64,000 bases of DNA from an uncultured Prevotellaceae bacterium. GTDB taxonomy: Bacteria; Bacteroidota; Bacteroidia; Bacteroidales; Bacteroidaceae. Numbering within the stretch: the stretch's first letter is position 1; every line of letters starts with the position of its first letter. The position numbers and the translations under genes are program-made. Of the stretch, positions 9,016-17,715 are shown in pieces. The DNA lies in contig CACXPX010000019.1 in the NCBI GenBank assembly GCA_902769705.1, forward strand, positions 35,764 to 99,763, read 5' to 3'. Under the pieces are notes generated by a model. That model was not told where the DNA came from. It saw only the letters and a list, made by a program, of their open reading frames with translations, and ran no database searches.

Positions 9016-11070
9016 TTATTTGATTAACTCAACCGAGCGCTTCAGGAAGGCGTCAAGGGCAGCGCCTTTCAGCATGCCGTTCTGCAACAGGGCCAAGTCG
9101 ATGAGTTGATGGACGATACTGTTTCCTTTTGCATAGTCGGCCAGCACGTTGTTCTTCTTGTCCTTTTGCTCCTGTACGGCCTTCTCTGTGTTGGCCTTGT
9201 CGTCCTTCTCCTCTTGTGTCAGTTCGTCGTATTTCTTCTTGTCCTGCACCTGACGGATGGCAGCCAAACGAGCCTCTTGGCCTTTCAATTCGCTCAGGAT
9301 AGGCTTCAAAGCCTCGGTGGTGTTGGCTTCGGTGTCAGCAAGCACTTTCTTCACCAATTCATGATCGGCGTTAAGCACGATGGTGTACATGTCGGGCATT
9401 TGGGCGTAGAATCCCATACCGCTCTGATAGCGGCTCATGTCCTTCATACGGCGCATATATTCGCTCTGAGTGATGACCACAGGTTGCATCTGCTCGCCCA
9501 GCGACTGCACCTCAACGGTGAACTCCGTCTTGTCCATCTTTGGCATCTGCGATTTGAAGACTTGTGACAAACTGTCAGTTTGCTCTTCGCTCAGTTCAGT
9601 TTTCTTGGCATCTTCTTTCACAATCAAGCGGTCGATAATGTCGCCGTCAACACGGGTGAATCTCGACTTCTCGAACTTCTGCTCCAGCATCTGTGCCACA
9701 GGCGTATCCAGCTGGCCATCGAAGAGCAACACGCTATAGCCCTTCTGCTTGGCTGTCTCGATATAGCTGTATTCCTCCTCCTTGTTGTTGGCATAGAGGT
9801 AAATCAGGTTGCCGTCCTTGTCGGTTTGCTCGCCCTTGATGAGCGTCTTGTATTCCTCGAAGGTGAAGTACTTGCCATCAACATCTTTCAGCAGGGCAAA
9901 GTCCTTGGCGCGATCGTAGAAGTCGTCTTGCGTCAGCATTCCATAGTTGATGAAAATTTTCAGGTCATCCCACTTTTCCTCGTATTCCTTGCGGTTTTCG
10001 TTGAAGATGCTCTTCAATCGGTCTGCCACTTTCTTCGTGATATAAGTTGAAATTTTCTTCACATTGGCATCACTCTGCAAGTATGAACGCGACACGTTCA
10101 GCGGAATGTCGGGCGAGTCAATTACACCATGCAACAGGGTGAGGAACTCAGGAACGATTCCCTCCACCTGGTCGGTGACAAACACTTGGTTGCAATAGAG
10201 CTGGATTTTGTTCTTCTGCAAGTCGATGTTCGACTGGATGCGGGGGAAATAGAGGATACCCGTGAGGTTGAAGGGGTAGTCCACATTCAGGTGAATCCAG
10301 AACAACGGCTCATCCTGCATGGGGTAGAGGGTCTTGTAGAATTGCTTGTAGTCCTCGTCCTTCAGCGTTGAAGGAGTCTTTGTCCACAACGGTTCCACGC
10401 CATTAATGATGTTGTCCTCTTCCGTATCCTGCATCTTGCCGTCTTTCCATTCCTGCTTCTTGCCGAAGCTGACGGGCACGGCCACAAACTTGCAATATTT
10501 GTTCAGCAGGTCCTGAATCTTCTGCTTCTCAAGGAATTCCTTGCAATCGTCGGCAATATGCAGAATGATGTCGGTTCCACGGTCGTCACGCTCAGCATCT
10601 TCGATGGTGAATTCGGGGCTTCCGTCGCATGTCCAACGCACAGCTTTTGCGTCTTCCTTGTACGAACGTGTAACAATCTCCACCTTCTCAGAAACCATGA
10701 ACGAAGAATAGAAACCCAATCCGAAGTGTCCGATGATGGCGTTGGCAGAATCCTTGTATTTGTCAAGGAAATCCGTAACACCCGAGAAGGCGATTTGGTT
10801 GATGTATTTGTCAATCTCCTCTTCAGTCATGCCGATTCCTCGGTCGCTGAAGGTCAGCGTTTTCTTCTTCTCGTCGAGGCTCACGCAAACCGTCAAGTCG
10901 CCCAACTCGCCCTTGAAGTCGCCGCGGTCGGCCAGGGTCTTCAACTTCTGAGTGGCGTCAACAGCATTTGACACCATCTCGCGCAGGAAAATTTCATGAT
11001 CACTATAGAGAAACTTTTTGATGACGGGGAATATGTTCTCTGTTGTCACCCCGATATTACCTTTTTGCAT
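9016..11070 (-). CDS. htpG: Chaperone HtpG (Hsp90)
   Basis: ATP-dependent cytosolic chaperone. The 684-residue protein starts MQKGNIGVTTEN and has the Hsp90 N-terminal ATPase domain (EIFLREMVSNAVDA near residue 30, SDRGIGMTEEEI near residue 75, GHFGLGFYSSFM near residue 115), then the middle domain and a C-terminal dimerisation domain. The length is slightly above the E. coli protein because of a charged Q/E/K stretch near residues 600-640 (QDKKKYDELTQEEKDDKANT). It is the only gene of its unit and is convergent with the transporter gene. No heat-shock-specific promoter was recognised. Confidence 0.96.
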   Translation of the reverse strand: MQKGNIGVTTENIFPVIKKFLYSDHEIFLREMVSNAVDATQKLKTLADRGDFKGELGDLTVCVSLDEKKKTLTFSDRGIGMTEEEIDKYINQIAFSGVTDFLDKYKDSANAIIGHFGLGFYSSFMVSEKVEIVTRSYKEDAKAVRWTCDGSPEFTIEDAERDDRGTDIILHIADDCKEFLEKQKIQDLLNKYCKFVAVPVSFGKKQEWKDGKMQDTEEDNIINGVEPLWTKTPSTLKDEDYKQFYKTLYPMQDEPLFWIHLNVDYPFNLTGILYFPRIQSNIDLQKNKIQLYCNQVFVTDQVEGIVPEFLTLLHGVIDSPDIPLNVSRSYLQSDANVKKISTYITKKVADRLKSIFNENRKEYEEKWDDLKIFINYGMLTQDDFYDRAKDFALLKDVDGKYFTFEEYKTLIKGEQTDKDGNLIYLYANNKEEEYSYIETAKQKGYSVLLFDGQLDTPVAQMLEQKFEKSRFTRVDGDIIDRLIVKEDAKKTELSEEQTDSLSQVFKSQMPKMDKTEFTVEVQSLGEQMQPVVITQSEYMRRMKDMSRYQSGMGFYAQMPDMYTIVLNADHELVKKVLADTEANTTEALKPILSELKGQEARLAAIRQVQDKKKYDELTQEEKDDKANTEKAVQEQKDKKNNVLADYAKGNSIVHQLIDLALLQNGMLKGAALDAFLKRSVELIK

Positions 11071-11290
11071 AGTTGTATGTTTTGTATTTTTGTTATCTGC
11101 CAGTCGTCTCGCAAATAGTGTGCCAAAAACAACACATTTTTGACAACACCTTGTTTATTTTGTAGAAAAGGCGCCTTCCGTAGAAAAAAACAACGAAATA
11201 AAACATATAACTCAAAACTTTTTGTATCTTTGCAATTGAACATAACTATTATAGCAGCCATCTATTATTTTCTGATTAAACTGTTCTGAT

Positions 11291-11677
11291 ATGAAATATC
11301 CAGCATTCCTACTGACCGCCCTATTGTTTCTGTCGTGCACAAACGTGAACAAACGGGAATATCCTTCGGCAGATATGGATGTGGAACGGGAAGACGCGCA
11401 AACGGAAATGTTGGCTGACACGGCCAAGAACGAAACTTCATCTGAGGAAGAGCAGGCGAAGGAAACCGCATCTCCCGCTTCTGCGTCAGAAAAGGGCAGC
11501 ACAACTTTCTCTTCTGCAACAAACAAAAAATCTTCATCCGCAACCAGCAGCCGTTTTTCATCCTCTTCGCACTATAGCGACAACATGCGCGGATTTGACC
11601 CAGCATCCGAGGACGATATGGATGATAACGGGATGAGCCGATATATGGAGAATGATGATGACGAAGGGTGGGATTAA
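11291..11677 (+). CDS. Small serine-rich lipoprotein
   Basis: A 128-residue protein with a lipoprotein signal (MKYPAFLLTALLFLSC; lipid-modified Cys at residue 16). The mature part is low-complexity and disordered: an acidic Glu/Ala/Thr section, then a Ser-rich section (SSSATSSRFSSSSHYS), then an acidic tail ending EGWD. No domain is recognisable. A -7 box (TATCTTTG, 11225-11232) lies 59 bp upstream. The gene starts divergently from htpG. It probably sits in the inner leaflet of the outer membrane or on the surface; the function is unknown. Confidence 0.7.
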   Translation: MKYPAFLLTALLFLSCTNVNKREYPSADMDVEREDAQTEMLADTAKNETSSEEEQAKETASPASASEKGSTTFSSATNKKSSSATSSRFSSSSHYSDNMRGFDPASEDDMDDNGMSRYMENDDDEGWD

Positions 11678-11715
11678 AAAACAAACACATCACAAAGGTT
11701 TCCCCTTGTGATGTG
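11676..11715 (-). terminator. Minus-strand terminator of an orphan transcript
   Basis: A 10-bp stem (CACATCACAA with TTGTGATGTG, 11686-11715) is followed on the minus strand by a U-rich tract (A-run at 11675-11685 on the plus strand). There is no T-run on the plus side, so it serves the minus strand. No minus-strand gene of normal size lies upstream of it. Confidence 0.75.
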
Positions 11716-11938
11716 CTGCGTCTTTCATCAAAAAGTTGAGTATTAAGTCGGTTACTCCTCCTTACTATTGCGTGTTTCCAAGTAGTTGACTTTCAGGTTC
11801 TTGTCGTTTGATAGTTCGATTTCATAGCGTTATTTTCATCTTTTGATTTCTCGTTGTGAACGTGCGCTTCACGTTCTTTTTCGTATGTGAAACTTTGTGT
11901 TGTTATGTTATTGATATTTTCGTTTGCTTGTTGTTTTC
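11716..11938 (-). ncRNA. Candidate small RNA or decayed small gene
   Basis: A minus-strand promoter (ATTG, 19 bp, TAACTTTG; 11944-11974) and a minus-strand terminator (11676-11715) bracket about 230 bp that contain no normal open reading frame. An internal hairpin (GAACGTG with CACGTTC, 11858-11876) lies within it. Two overlapping frames on the minus strand read like one hydrophilic small protein interrupted by a frameshift: one ends ...NEKSKDENNA, and the next continues YEIELSNDKNLKVNYLETRN and ends about five residues later. Neither has an ATG in front of the coding-like part. It may be a noncoding RNA or a small pseudogene; I cannot decide. Confidence 0.45.
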
Positions 11939-11943
11939 TGATG

Positions 11944-11974
11944 CAAAGTTAAGCATAGATTCAAAGGTGGCAAT
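11944..11974 (-). promoter_or_regulatory. Minus-strand promoter of the orphan transcript
   Basis: On the minus strand it reads ATTG, 19 bp, TAACTTTG followed by C. It points toward the terminator at 11676-11715. Confidence 0.65.
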
Positions 11975-12094
11975 AACTTTTCTGTTTTTATTGCAAAACA
12001 TGTGTGGACAATAAGCCCCATTGTGGACAAATGGGGGAAATGAGTGGAAAAATTGTCCAAACTCGCTTCTCAAATCATCATCTTGGAGAGATTG

Positions 12095-12182
12095 TCAGAT
12101 GCCACATGTGAGGCTCTTAGATGCCACAAGTGAGGAGGTCAAAGGTCGCAAATGAGGAGGTCAAAGGCCACAAATGAGAAAG
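12095..12182 (+). repeat. 22-bp dyad array, locus B (four units)
   Basis: Four units of exactly 22 bp, each TCA or TTA, 11 bases, TGA, and a 5-bp linker (for example TCAGATGCCACATGTGA, TTAGATGCCACAAGTGA, TCAAAGGCCACAAATGA). It lies between convergent genes, just after the end of the C1 peptidase gene. Together with the T-rich stretch at 11975-12094, in which I see nothing else, it fills the rest of the gap. Confidence 0.85.
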
Positions 12183-12229
12183 AGGAAGCGCATATGGCTC
12201 CCTCTCTCTTGTTTCGTTCTATCCAGTTG

Positions 12230-13426
12230 TTATTGTATTTTCAGTTTTTTCCGAATGGCTGGGCTGATGGCATCTTTGTGCAGGAAGATGTAGGTGGTGT
12301 TCAGGGCGATATAGTTTTTCGACATATACCAAATGCCGTGATAGTCGCCTGTGTCGCCCCATGAGTTTTTCACCATGTAGTATTCGCGCCCGTTCTGGTC
12401 GCGTGCCAATCCGTAGATAAGCATCACGTGGTCGTAGGTGGACTGCCACAGGTCGAATCGTTCTTGGCGCAAGGCTTGTGTGGGCGTGATTTCAGGAGTC
12501 CGCACGCCCAGCTTCTTGATGGCCGACGCCCGTTCTTGGCGGGTGAGTTGCAACCATCGTGCAGCATCGCTTCCCGTGAGGTCTTGCACTTTTTCGGGGT
12601 CGCAGGCGAGGGCAAGTCCTTGACGAGTGAAACCGTCTTCGCTGACATCACCACCCCAAGCCACAGTATAACCCTTTTCGAGAGCGTTGTCGATGACGCT
12701 CATCATCTCGTCCATCGGCACGTTCTGGCTCAGGCAAGGGCGCCATTTGTAGGGAGCCTCAATCACGAACGGCTCGTAGAAAGGGTGGTGGGTGAAGCTG
12801 GTGATGCTCACGTAGTTGTCTTTCTTGATGCCCAGCATCTGAGCGAACGACAGAGGGGTGTATTCCTTGCCTTCAAAGACAAAAGTCTCGGGGCATTTGC
12901 CGAGATAGGCGTCGAGTATTCCCTGCATTCCCGTGCGCCATTGTGTGGTGAGCTGTTTGCTGGTGCTCTTGGCGATGGATTGCACGTAAGGCTCCAACGC
13001 GCTGAAGAACTCGGTGAAGTCGGCCAACGTGTCGCCAATGAGTTCGCCAGGATGTGCCATCGCCGTTTCAGGACAGATGCCGTGCCGACTGATGACAGCA
13101 AACACGTCATCGGCCGAACCACCCTCAGAGAAGCGGCTATGGCCATGCATGCGCACGTGGTATTCGGCACAATCCATATAGTCTTTGTTGGCCACAAACA
13201 TCTCGCTCAAGTCGAAAGGCTTGCCCTTCGTGCGTAGCAGTTCACTCTCCACGAAGCCCAGCGTGGCATAGTCCCAGCAGGTGCCGCTCCGGTTTTGGTT
13301 CTTCACGGGTGTGATGGGATTCTGGCGGATGGTGGTGAACACGAGTTCATCGCCCGTTTGGGTGGTTTGGGCGTATGTGGTGGAACACAAGGATGTAAGC
13401 GCGAGGGCGAGGACGATAGTTTTCAT
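12230..13426 (-). CDS. C1-family cysteine peptidase (bleomycin hydrolase/PepC type), exported
   Basis: Papain-like aminopeptidase of family C1B. The 398-residue protein starts with a Sec signal peptide (MKTIVLALALTSLCSTTYA), so it acts in the periplasm or outside. The catalytic Cys lies in NQNRSGTCWDYA (Cys50), the His near residue 333 in YDHVMLIYG and the Asn near residue 356 in KNSWG. The start at 13426 was chosen for the signal peptide; the longer frame adds an unlikely 13 residues. A -7 box (TATATTTG, 13463-13470) lies 36 bp upstream. Related Bacteroidetes proteins help digest peptides for nutrition; that role is inferred. Confidence 0.88.
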   Translation of the reverse strand: MKTIVLALALTSLCSTTYAQTTQTGDELVFTTIRQNPITPVKNQNRSGTCWDYATLGFVESELLRTKGKPFDLSEMFVANKDYMDCAEYHVRMHGHSRFSEGGSADDVFAVISRHGICPETAMAHPGELIGDTLADFTEFFSALEPYVQSIAKSTSKQLTTQWRTGMQGILDAYLGKCPETFVFEGKEYTPLSFAQMLGIKKDNYVSITSFTHHPFYEPFVIEAPYKWRPCLSQNVPMDEMMSVIDNALEKGYTVAWGGDVSEDGFTRQGLALACDPEKVQDLTGSDAARWLQLTRQERASAIKKLGVRTPEITPTQALRQERFDLWQSTYDHVMLIYGLARDQNGREYYMVKNSWGDTGDYHGIWYMSKNYIALNTTYIFLHKDAISPAIRKKLKIQ

Positions 13427-13519
13427 GCGTATCTGTTTTTTGGGATTGTTGTCGTTTGTTTGCAAATATACGAATTATTTTCAATACGCCTCGTCGAAGA
13501 CGAAAAAAAGATTCGTAAA

Positions 13520-13551
13520 TTTGTTGGATTGCCATGAAATGATTACTTTTG
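13520..13551 (+). promoter_or_regulatory. Promoter of the MFS transporter gene
   Basis: TTTG, 20 bp, TACTTTTG followed by C, ending 20 bp before the ATG. It is divergent from the peptidase promoter. Confidence 0.8.
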
Positions 13552-13571
13552 CGCTCTGAAAACAGGAAAAG

Positions 13572-14774
13572 ATGGATAGCAAAGACAAGCTTTGGAACGC
13601 GAACTATTGGAAAGTGATGGCGGCAAACTTCTCGATGTGGTTTGCCTTCTATCTGCTCACGCCCTTGCTTCCGCTATATCTGAGCGACAACTTCAACGCA
13701 TCGAAGGACTTGATTGGCCTGGTGCTTTCGGGCTACACGCTCACAGCTTTGCTCATACGTCCGTTCAGCGGCTATGTTGTTGACAGTTTCCCTCGCAAAC
13801 GAGTGCTGCTCGTGGCCTTCTTTTTCTATTTCCTTTTCTTCGGCACCTATCTGCTGGCCAGCACTTTGCTGTTGTTTGCCATTGTCAGGACGTTGCACGG
13901 TGTGCCCTTTGGAGCCACCACCGTTGCCAACAGCACGATAGTGATTGACGTCTTGCCGTCGAGCCGCCGCAACGAGGGCATTGGCTATTTCGGCTTGGGC
14001 AACAACCTCGCAACTGCCATCGCGCCTACGGTGGGCATCTTTGTCTATCGTTATGTCAACAATTTCGATGTGCTTTTCTGGCTTGCGCTTGCTTTTGCCG
14101 GCCTCGGTTTCTTCATCGATTCCACCATCAAGATGGAGCATCGGCAGGAGATGAAGGACCGGAAGGCCATCTCGCTCGACCGCTTTTTCCTGATGAAAGG
14201 TTGGCTGATAGGGTTGAACATGATTTGTTTCGGCATCTGCTATGGCGTGTTGAGCAACTATCTGGCCATTTATGGCCGCGAGGTGATGGGCATCACCAGC
14301 GGAACGGGCACCTTCTTCCTGCTTCTTGCGTTAGGCTTGATTCTCTCGCGGTTGCAGGGAGCGAGCGCTTTGCGCAAAGGGCGCCTGACTCAGAATGCCG
14401 CAGAGGGCATCGTGATTTCCACCATTGGCTACACCTTATTTATATTAGTGCCTCACGAGGTGGGATATTACGGTTCGGCTCTGCTCATCGGCTTGGGCAA
14501 CGGACACCTGTGGCCGGCATTTCAGAACATGATGATTGGCGTGGCCAACAACAACGAGCGCGGCACAGCCAACTCCACCTTGCTCACCTGTTGGGACCTC
14601 GGACTTGGCTTGGGCGTGCTGATGGGTGGATTTCTGGCCGAACATTTCGGCTATGCTTCGGCCTTTTGGGCAGTTGTGGGCGTTCATGTTTGCGGCCTAT
14701 TGCTCTTCTTCCTGCGCACAAAAGGTTTCTTCAAGAATAGCGTAAAGGGCATAAAGGGGAGTGAAAAGGCTTAA
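13572..14774 (+). CDS. Major facilitator superfamily transporter
   Basis: A 400-residue inner-membrane protein with about 12 hydrophobic segments in two halves. MFS motif A-like basic residues (VDSFPRKRVLL) lie between segments 2 and 3, and GLGNNLATAIAPTVGIF marks segment 5. The family is the drug- or sugar-efflux type, but the substrate cannot be read from the sequence. Its last residues (VKGIKGSEKA) are encoded by the same AAAGGG-type words that continue past the stop codon, so the natural C-terminus has probably been altered by repeat sequence. Confidence 0.85.
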   Translation: MDSKDKLWNANYWKVMAANFSMWFAFYLLTPLLPLYLSDNFNASKDLIGLVLSGYTLTALLIRPFSGYVVDSFPRKRVLLVAFFFYFLFFGTYLLASTLLLFAIVRTLHGVPFGATTVANSTIVIDVLPSSRRNEGIGYFGLGNNLATAIAPTVGIFVYRYVNNFDVLFWLALAFAGLGFFIDSTIKMEHRQEMKDRKAISLDRFFLMKGWLIGLNMICFGICYGVLSNYLAIYGREVMGITSGTGTFFLLLALGLILSRLQGASALRKGRLTQNAAEGIVISTIGYTLFILVPHEVGYYGSALLIGLGNGHLWPAFQNMMIGVANNNERGTANSTLLTCWDLGLGLGVLMGGFLAEHFGYASAFWAVVGVHVCGLLLFFLRTKGFFKNSVKGIKGSEKA

Positions 14775-14845
14775 AAGGACATTAGCTTTTCATTTGTCCC
14801 TTTAAGCCCATCCACTCCTCTTTAAACCCTTTAGCCCTTCTGAAA
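14745..14845. repeat. Word repeat AAAGGGCnTAAAGGGG with hairpin, overlapping a stop codon
   Basis: Words such as AAAGGGCATAAAGGGGAGTG run through the end of the MFS gene into the gap, and inverted versions follow (CCCTTTAAGCCCATCCACTC). The arms at 14768-14781 and 14795-14808 form a 14-bp stem with one mismatch. Similar words occur, inverted, at 24297-24346. Confidence 0.65.
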
Positions 14846-14848
14846 CGC

Positions 14849-15223
14849 TCAGTCGTTCTTGAACGAGAGCACTCGAGTCAGTTGGTCGTCGAGATAGAAG
14901 GTTTGTCTGATTTTCTTCTCGCCGACTCTGTAGTGCACGTGCACGAAATGCTTCTTGCGAGTGTCCTGTCCCTCGGCATATTTGATACCTTTTTTGAACA
15001 CGCTGGTGGTGTCGTGGATGACGCGCATCGCTTTGACGATGGAGTCGTTGACGTAGAACGTGGAGTCGAGGTCGGAGAAATCCAAGTATTTGAAGTCGCC
15101 ATCCACCAGATTCTCCTTCAGAAAATCCTTGATCACCCGTTCGGCATCGTTCTTCGGACCATTGCAACTGGAAAGGGCCATCACCGCCAGGAAGGCGATG
15201 ACGGCTGTCTTTATCTGTCTCAT
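14849..15223 (-). CDS. Small lipoprotein downstream of pepD
   Basis: A 124-residue protein with a lipoprotein signal (MRQIKTAVIAFLAVMALSSC). The mature part is a small mixed alpha/beta domain with a repeated beta pattern near the end (KKHFVHVHYRVGEKKIRQTF), reminiscent of small cystatin- or NTF2-like folds, but I do not recognise the family. Its ATG overlaps the pepD stop as ATGA, so the two are translationally coupled and share a transcript. The link to dipeptide metabolism is unclear. Confidence 0.7.
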   Translation of the reverse strand: MRQIKTAVIAFLAVMALSSCNGPKNDAERVIKDFLKENLVDGDFKYLDFSDLDSTFYVNDSIVKAMRVIHDTTSVFKKGIKYAEGQDTRKKHFVHVHYRVGEKKIRQTFYLDDQLTRVLSFKND

Positions 15224-16677
15224 TTCTTCGGGATGTTTTTAAGGATTTCGAGCAGATGGTCCCACACCATCTGAACCGTGGGAATGTGCAGACGCTCGTC
15301 AGGTGAATGAACGCCACGCAGGGTGGGGCCAAACGACACCATGTCGAGGTTGGGATATTTCTCAGAGAACAGTCCGCACTCCAGTCCGGCATGAATGCCC
15401 AGCACCTTCGGGTCTTTGCCGAAGAGGCGCTTGTAGGTCTCCACGGTGAGGGCTGTGAGTTTGCTGTCAGCACGCATCTTCCAGGCAGGATAGCCTTCGC
15501 CTTGCACCACGTCGGCACCAGCCAACTGGAACACGGCCTTGATGGTGGCAGCCTGGTTGTCAAGCGCGCTCATCACGTTCGAGCGTTGCGAGCAAACCAC
15601 CTTGATTTCGCTCTTGCCGGTCACGATGCTGGCCACATTGTTCGACGTCTCCACGAGCCAAGCGATTTCCTCGTCCTGACACATGGCAAACACGCCGTTG
15701 TCAACAGCCTGCATGGCCTGCACCAGCCGCGTGCTCGTCTCTATGGGCAGCACCGACTCTTTGTCGGCACTCTCCATCGAGAACTGCATGGTCTTCTCGG
15801 TGACGTGGAATTCCTCTTCGATTTGCGAGACAAAGACGTTCCAGTCGGCACGCACGTTTTCCTTCTTCTCGAACGGAACGGCAAACACAATCACGCCGTC
15901 GCGCGGAATGGCGTTGTGCAACTTGCCGGCGTTGAACGAGGCGAGACGAAGTCCGTAGCGCTCCTGAGTCTGATAGAGGAAGCGGGAGAGCACCTTCAAC
16001 GCGTTGGCGCGCTTCTTGTTGATGTCGTCGCCCGAGTGGCCTCCCACGAGTCCTTTCAGCGAAGCCTTCACAAAGAACCAGTTCTTCGGCGCGGCTTGGC
16101 GGCGGAAGTGGAAGGTGGCTGTGGTGTTGCGGCCTCCGGCACAGCTGACGAAAATCTGACCTTCGTCCTCAGAGTCGAGGTTGATGAGCATGTCGCCCGT
16201 CATGAATCCAGCCTTCATTCCCTCGGCACCCGTCAGGCCCGTCTCTTCATCGCGCGTGAAGACACACTCTAGCGGGCCATGCTCGATGTCGTCGGAGTCG
16301 AGGATAGCCAGTTCGATGGCACATCCAATGCCGTCGTCGGCACCCAGCGTGGTGCCTTTGGCCTTCAGCCATTCTCCGTCCACATAGGTCTGAATGGCGT
16401 CGCGGTCGAAATCGAACTCCACGTCCACCAGTTTCTCGCACACCATGTCCATGTGGCTTTGCAGCACCACGGTGGCGCGGTTCTCCATGCCTTTTGTGGC
16501 AGGCTTGCAAATCAGCACGTTGCCAGTTTCGTCCACTTTTGTTGCCAATCCGCGGCTTTCGCCAAACTCTTTCAGGAAGGCAATCATCTTTTCTTCACGC
16601 TTCGAAGGGCGCGGAATCTCGTTGATTTTTGCGAACTGCTCGAACACGCAAGCAGGTTTTAATACGTTTTTATTCAT
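15220..16677 (-). CDS. pepD: Aminoacyl-histidine dipeptidase (M20 family)
   Basis: Cytosolic zinc dipeptidase that hydrolyses Xaa-His and other dipeptides. The 485-residue protein has the M20 metal-binding pattern: VVLQSHMDMVCE near residue 75, TTLGADDGIGCAIELA near residue 115 and DEETGLTGAEG near residue 145, with a lid domain between. The length matches E. coli PepD. It has no signal peptide. A small lipoprotein gene follows with a 4-bp overlap. Confidence 0.93.
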   Translation of the reverse strand: MNKNVLKPACVFEQFAKINEIPRPSKREEKMIAFLKEFGESRGLATKVDETGNVLICKPATKGMENRATVVLQSHMDMVCEKLVDVEFDFDRDAIQTYVDGEWLKAKGTTLGADDGIGCAIELAILDSDDIEHGPLECVFTRDEETGLTGAEGMKAGFMTGDMLINLDSEDEGQIFVSCAGGRNTTATFHFRRQAAPKNWFFVKASLKGLVGGHSGDDINKKRANALKVLSRFLYQTQERYGLRLASFNAGKLHNAIPRDGVIVFAVPFEKKENVRADWNVFVSQIEEEFHVTEKTMQFSMESADKESVLPIETSTRLVQAMQAVDNGVFAMCQDEEIAWLVETSNNVASIVTGKSEIKVVCSQRSNVMSALDNQAATIKAVFQLAGADVVQGEGYPAWKMRADSKLTALTVETYKRLFGKDPKVLGIHAGLECGLFSEKYPNLDMVSFGPTLRGVHSPDERLHIPTVQMVWDHLLEILKNIPKK

Positions 16678-16692
16678 TTATTTAGGTTTTTT

Positions 16693-16725
16693 ATTGTGAT
16701 ATTCTGAAATAATTAATTAACTTTG
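16693..16725 (+). promoter_or_regulatory. Promoter of the small membrane protein gene
   Basis: ATTG, 21 bp, TAACTTTG followed by C, 20 bp before the ATG at 16746. It is divergent from pepD. Confidence 0.65.
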
Positions 16726-16745
16726 CAGACGCAAAAATAATAAAA

Positions 16746-16940
16746 ATGATTCAAACTCTGCTGATAAGCGTGTTAATAATTGCTATTTGCATAGCATTAT
16801 TCTGCGTGAAACTGATTTTCAAAAAGGATGGCCGCTTCCCCTCGATGCATATTCACGACAGCGAGGCCATGAAAGAGCGCGGCATCCATTGCGTGATGGA
16901 TCAGGACCGCGAGGCACGCGAGAAGGGTAGGGCATATTGA
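16746..16940 (+). CDS. Small single-span membrane protein, conserved in Bacteroidetes
   Basis: A 64-residue protein with one N-terminal membrane segment (residues 3-24, TLLISVLIIAICIALFCVKL) and a polar tail with two His, one Cys and a charged end (HIHDSEAMKERGIHCVMDQD). The tail pattern with GIHC is one I associate with a short uncharacterised Bacteroidetes family. The tail is probably cytoplasmic. It has its own promoter, and the OmpH-like gene follows 47 bp later in the same direction. Function unknown. Confidence 0.7.
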   Translation: MIQTLLISVLIIAICIALFCVKLIFKKDGRFPSMHIHDSEAMKERGIHCVMDQDREAREKGRAY

Positions 16941-16987
16941 ACAGAAACAACATCTGAAAAATCAAAACAAAAAAACAATAATAAGAA

Positions 16988-17626
16988 ATGAACAAGAAAA
17001 ACTTTCTCCGCACAATGGCCGTTGTTGCTGTGGCAACCGTGGCCATGACCTCGTGTGACAAGTCGGCTCCCAAGATGGACCAAAAGTCGAAGACCACGGA
17101 ACAAGCTGCACCCACAGAGTTGAAAATCGCCTTTGTAGAGGTCGACAGCATCATGACCCAGTATCAGTTCTGCAAAGACTATACGCAGGTTCTCCAGAAG
17201 AAAGGCCAGAACATCCAGAACACCTTGGCCAACAAGCAGCGCTCCCTCGAGCAGGCAGCCGCCAATTTCCAGCAGAAGCTGCAGCAGAACGCCTACACTC
17301 GCGAGCAGGCTGAAGGCATTCAGGCCAGCCTCCAGAAGCAGAGCGTAGACCTGCAGAACCTGAACCAGCGCCTGAGCAACGAGTTCCAGTCAGAGACCGA
17401 CAAATACAACGTTGCCCTGCGCGACTCCATCCAGCATTTCCTTGCCAAGTACAACAAGGACAAGAAGTTCAGCCTCATTCTGAGCAAGGCTGGCGACAAC
17501 CTCCTCTATGCCGACAAGGCTTTCGACATCACCAACGAGGTGATTGCCGGACTCAACAAGGCCTACAAGCCTGCCGCCGATGTGAAGAAGGCAGAGAAGC
17601 CTGCCGCCGCTCCGGCAAAGAAGTAA
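16988..17626 (+). CDS. OmpH/Skp-family chaperone, lipoprotein form
   Basis: A 212-residue envelope protein of the OmpH/Skp family, which holds unfolded outer-membrane proteins in the periplasm. The N-terminus is a lipoprotein signal (MAVVAVATVAMTSC) after a basic start. Then comes the Skp-type strand KIAFVEVDSI near residue 45, a long glutamine-rich coiled coil (residues 70-150) and a C-terminal strand (FSLILSKAGDNLLYAD). A short Ala/Pro/Lys tail ends the protein. The anchor by lipid, rather than free Skp, is seen in other Bacteroidetes. A strong terminator follows. Confidence 0.82.
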   Translation: MNKKNFLRTMAVVAVATVAMTSCDKSAPKMDQKSKTTEQAAPTELKIAFVEVDSIMTQYQFCKDYTQVLQKKGQNIQNTLANKQRSLEQAAANFQQKLQQNAYTREQAEGIQASLQKQSVDLQNLNQRLSNEFQSETDKYNVALRDSIQHFLAKYNKDKKFSLILSKAGDNLLYADKAFDITNEVIAGLNKAYKPAADVKKAEKPAAAPAKK

Positions 17627-17662
17627 GAAATCGCGAATCAAACAAATATTATGAATCTGAAT

Positions 17663-17707
17663 GGCGGGGAACCGGGGGCATCGTCTCCATTCCCCGCCTT
17701 TGTTTTT
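17663..17707 (+). terminator. Terminator after the OmpH-like gene
   Basis: A 9-bp GC-rich stem (GGCGGGGAA with TTCCCCGCC) is followed by TTTGTTTTT. It ends 9 bp before the nth start. Confidence 0.9.
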
Positions 17708-17715
17708 CGAATGCC

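Noticed and set aside
12428-13237. Plus-strand frame of 269 codons inside the C1 peptidase gene
   Set aside because: It is antisense to a peptidase with all catalytic motifs and a signal peptide.
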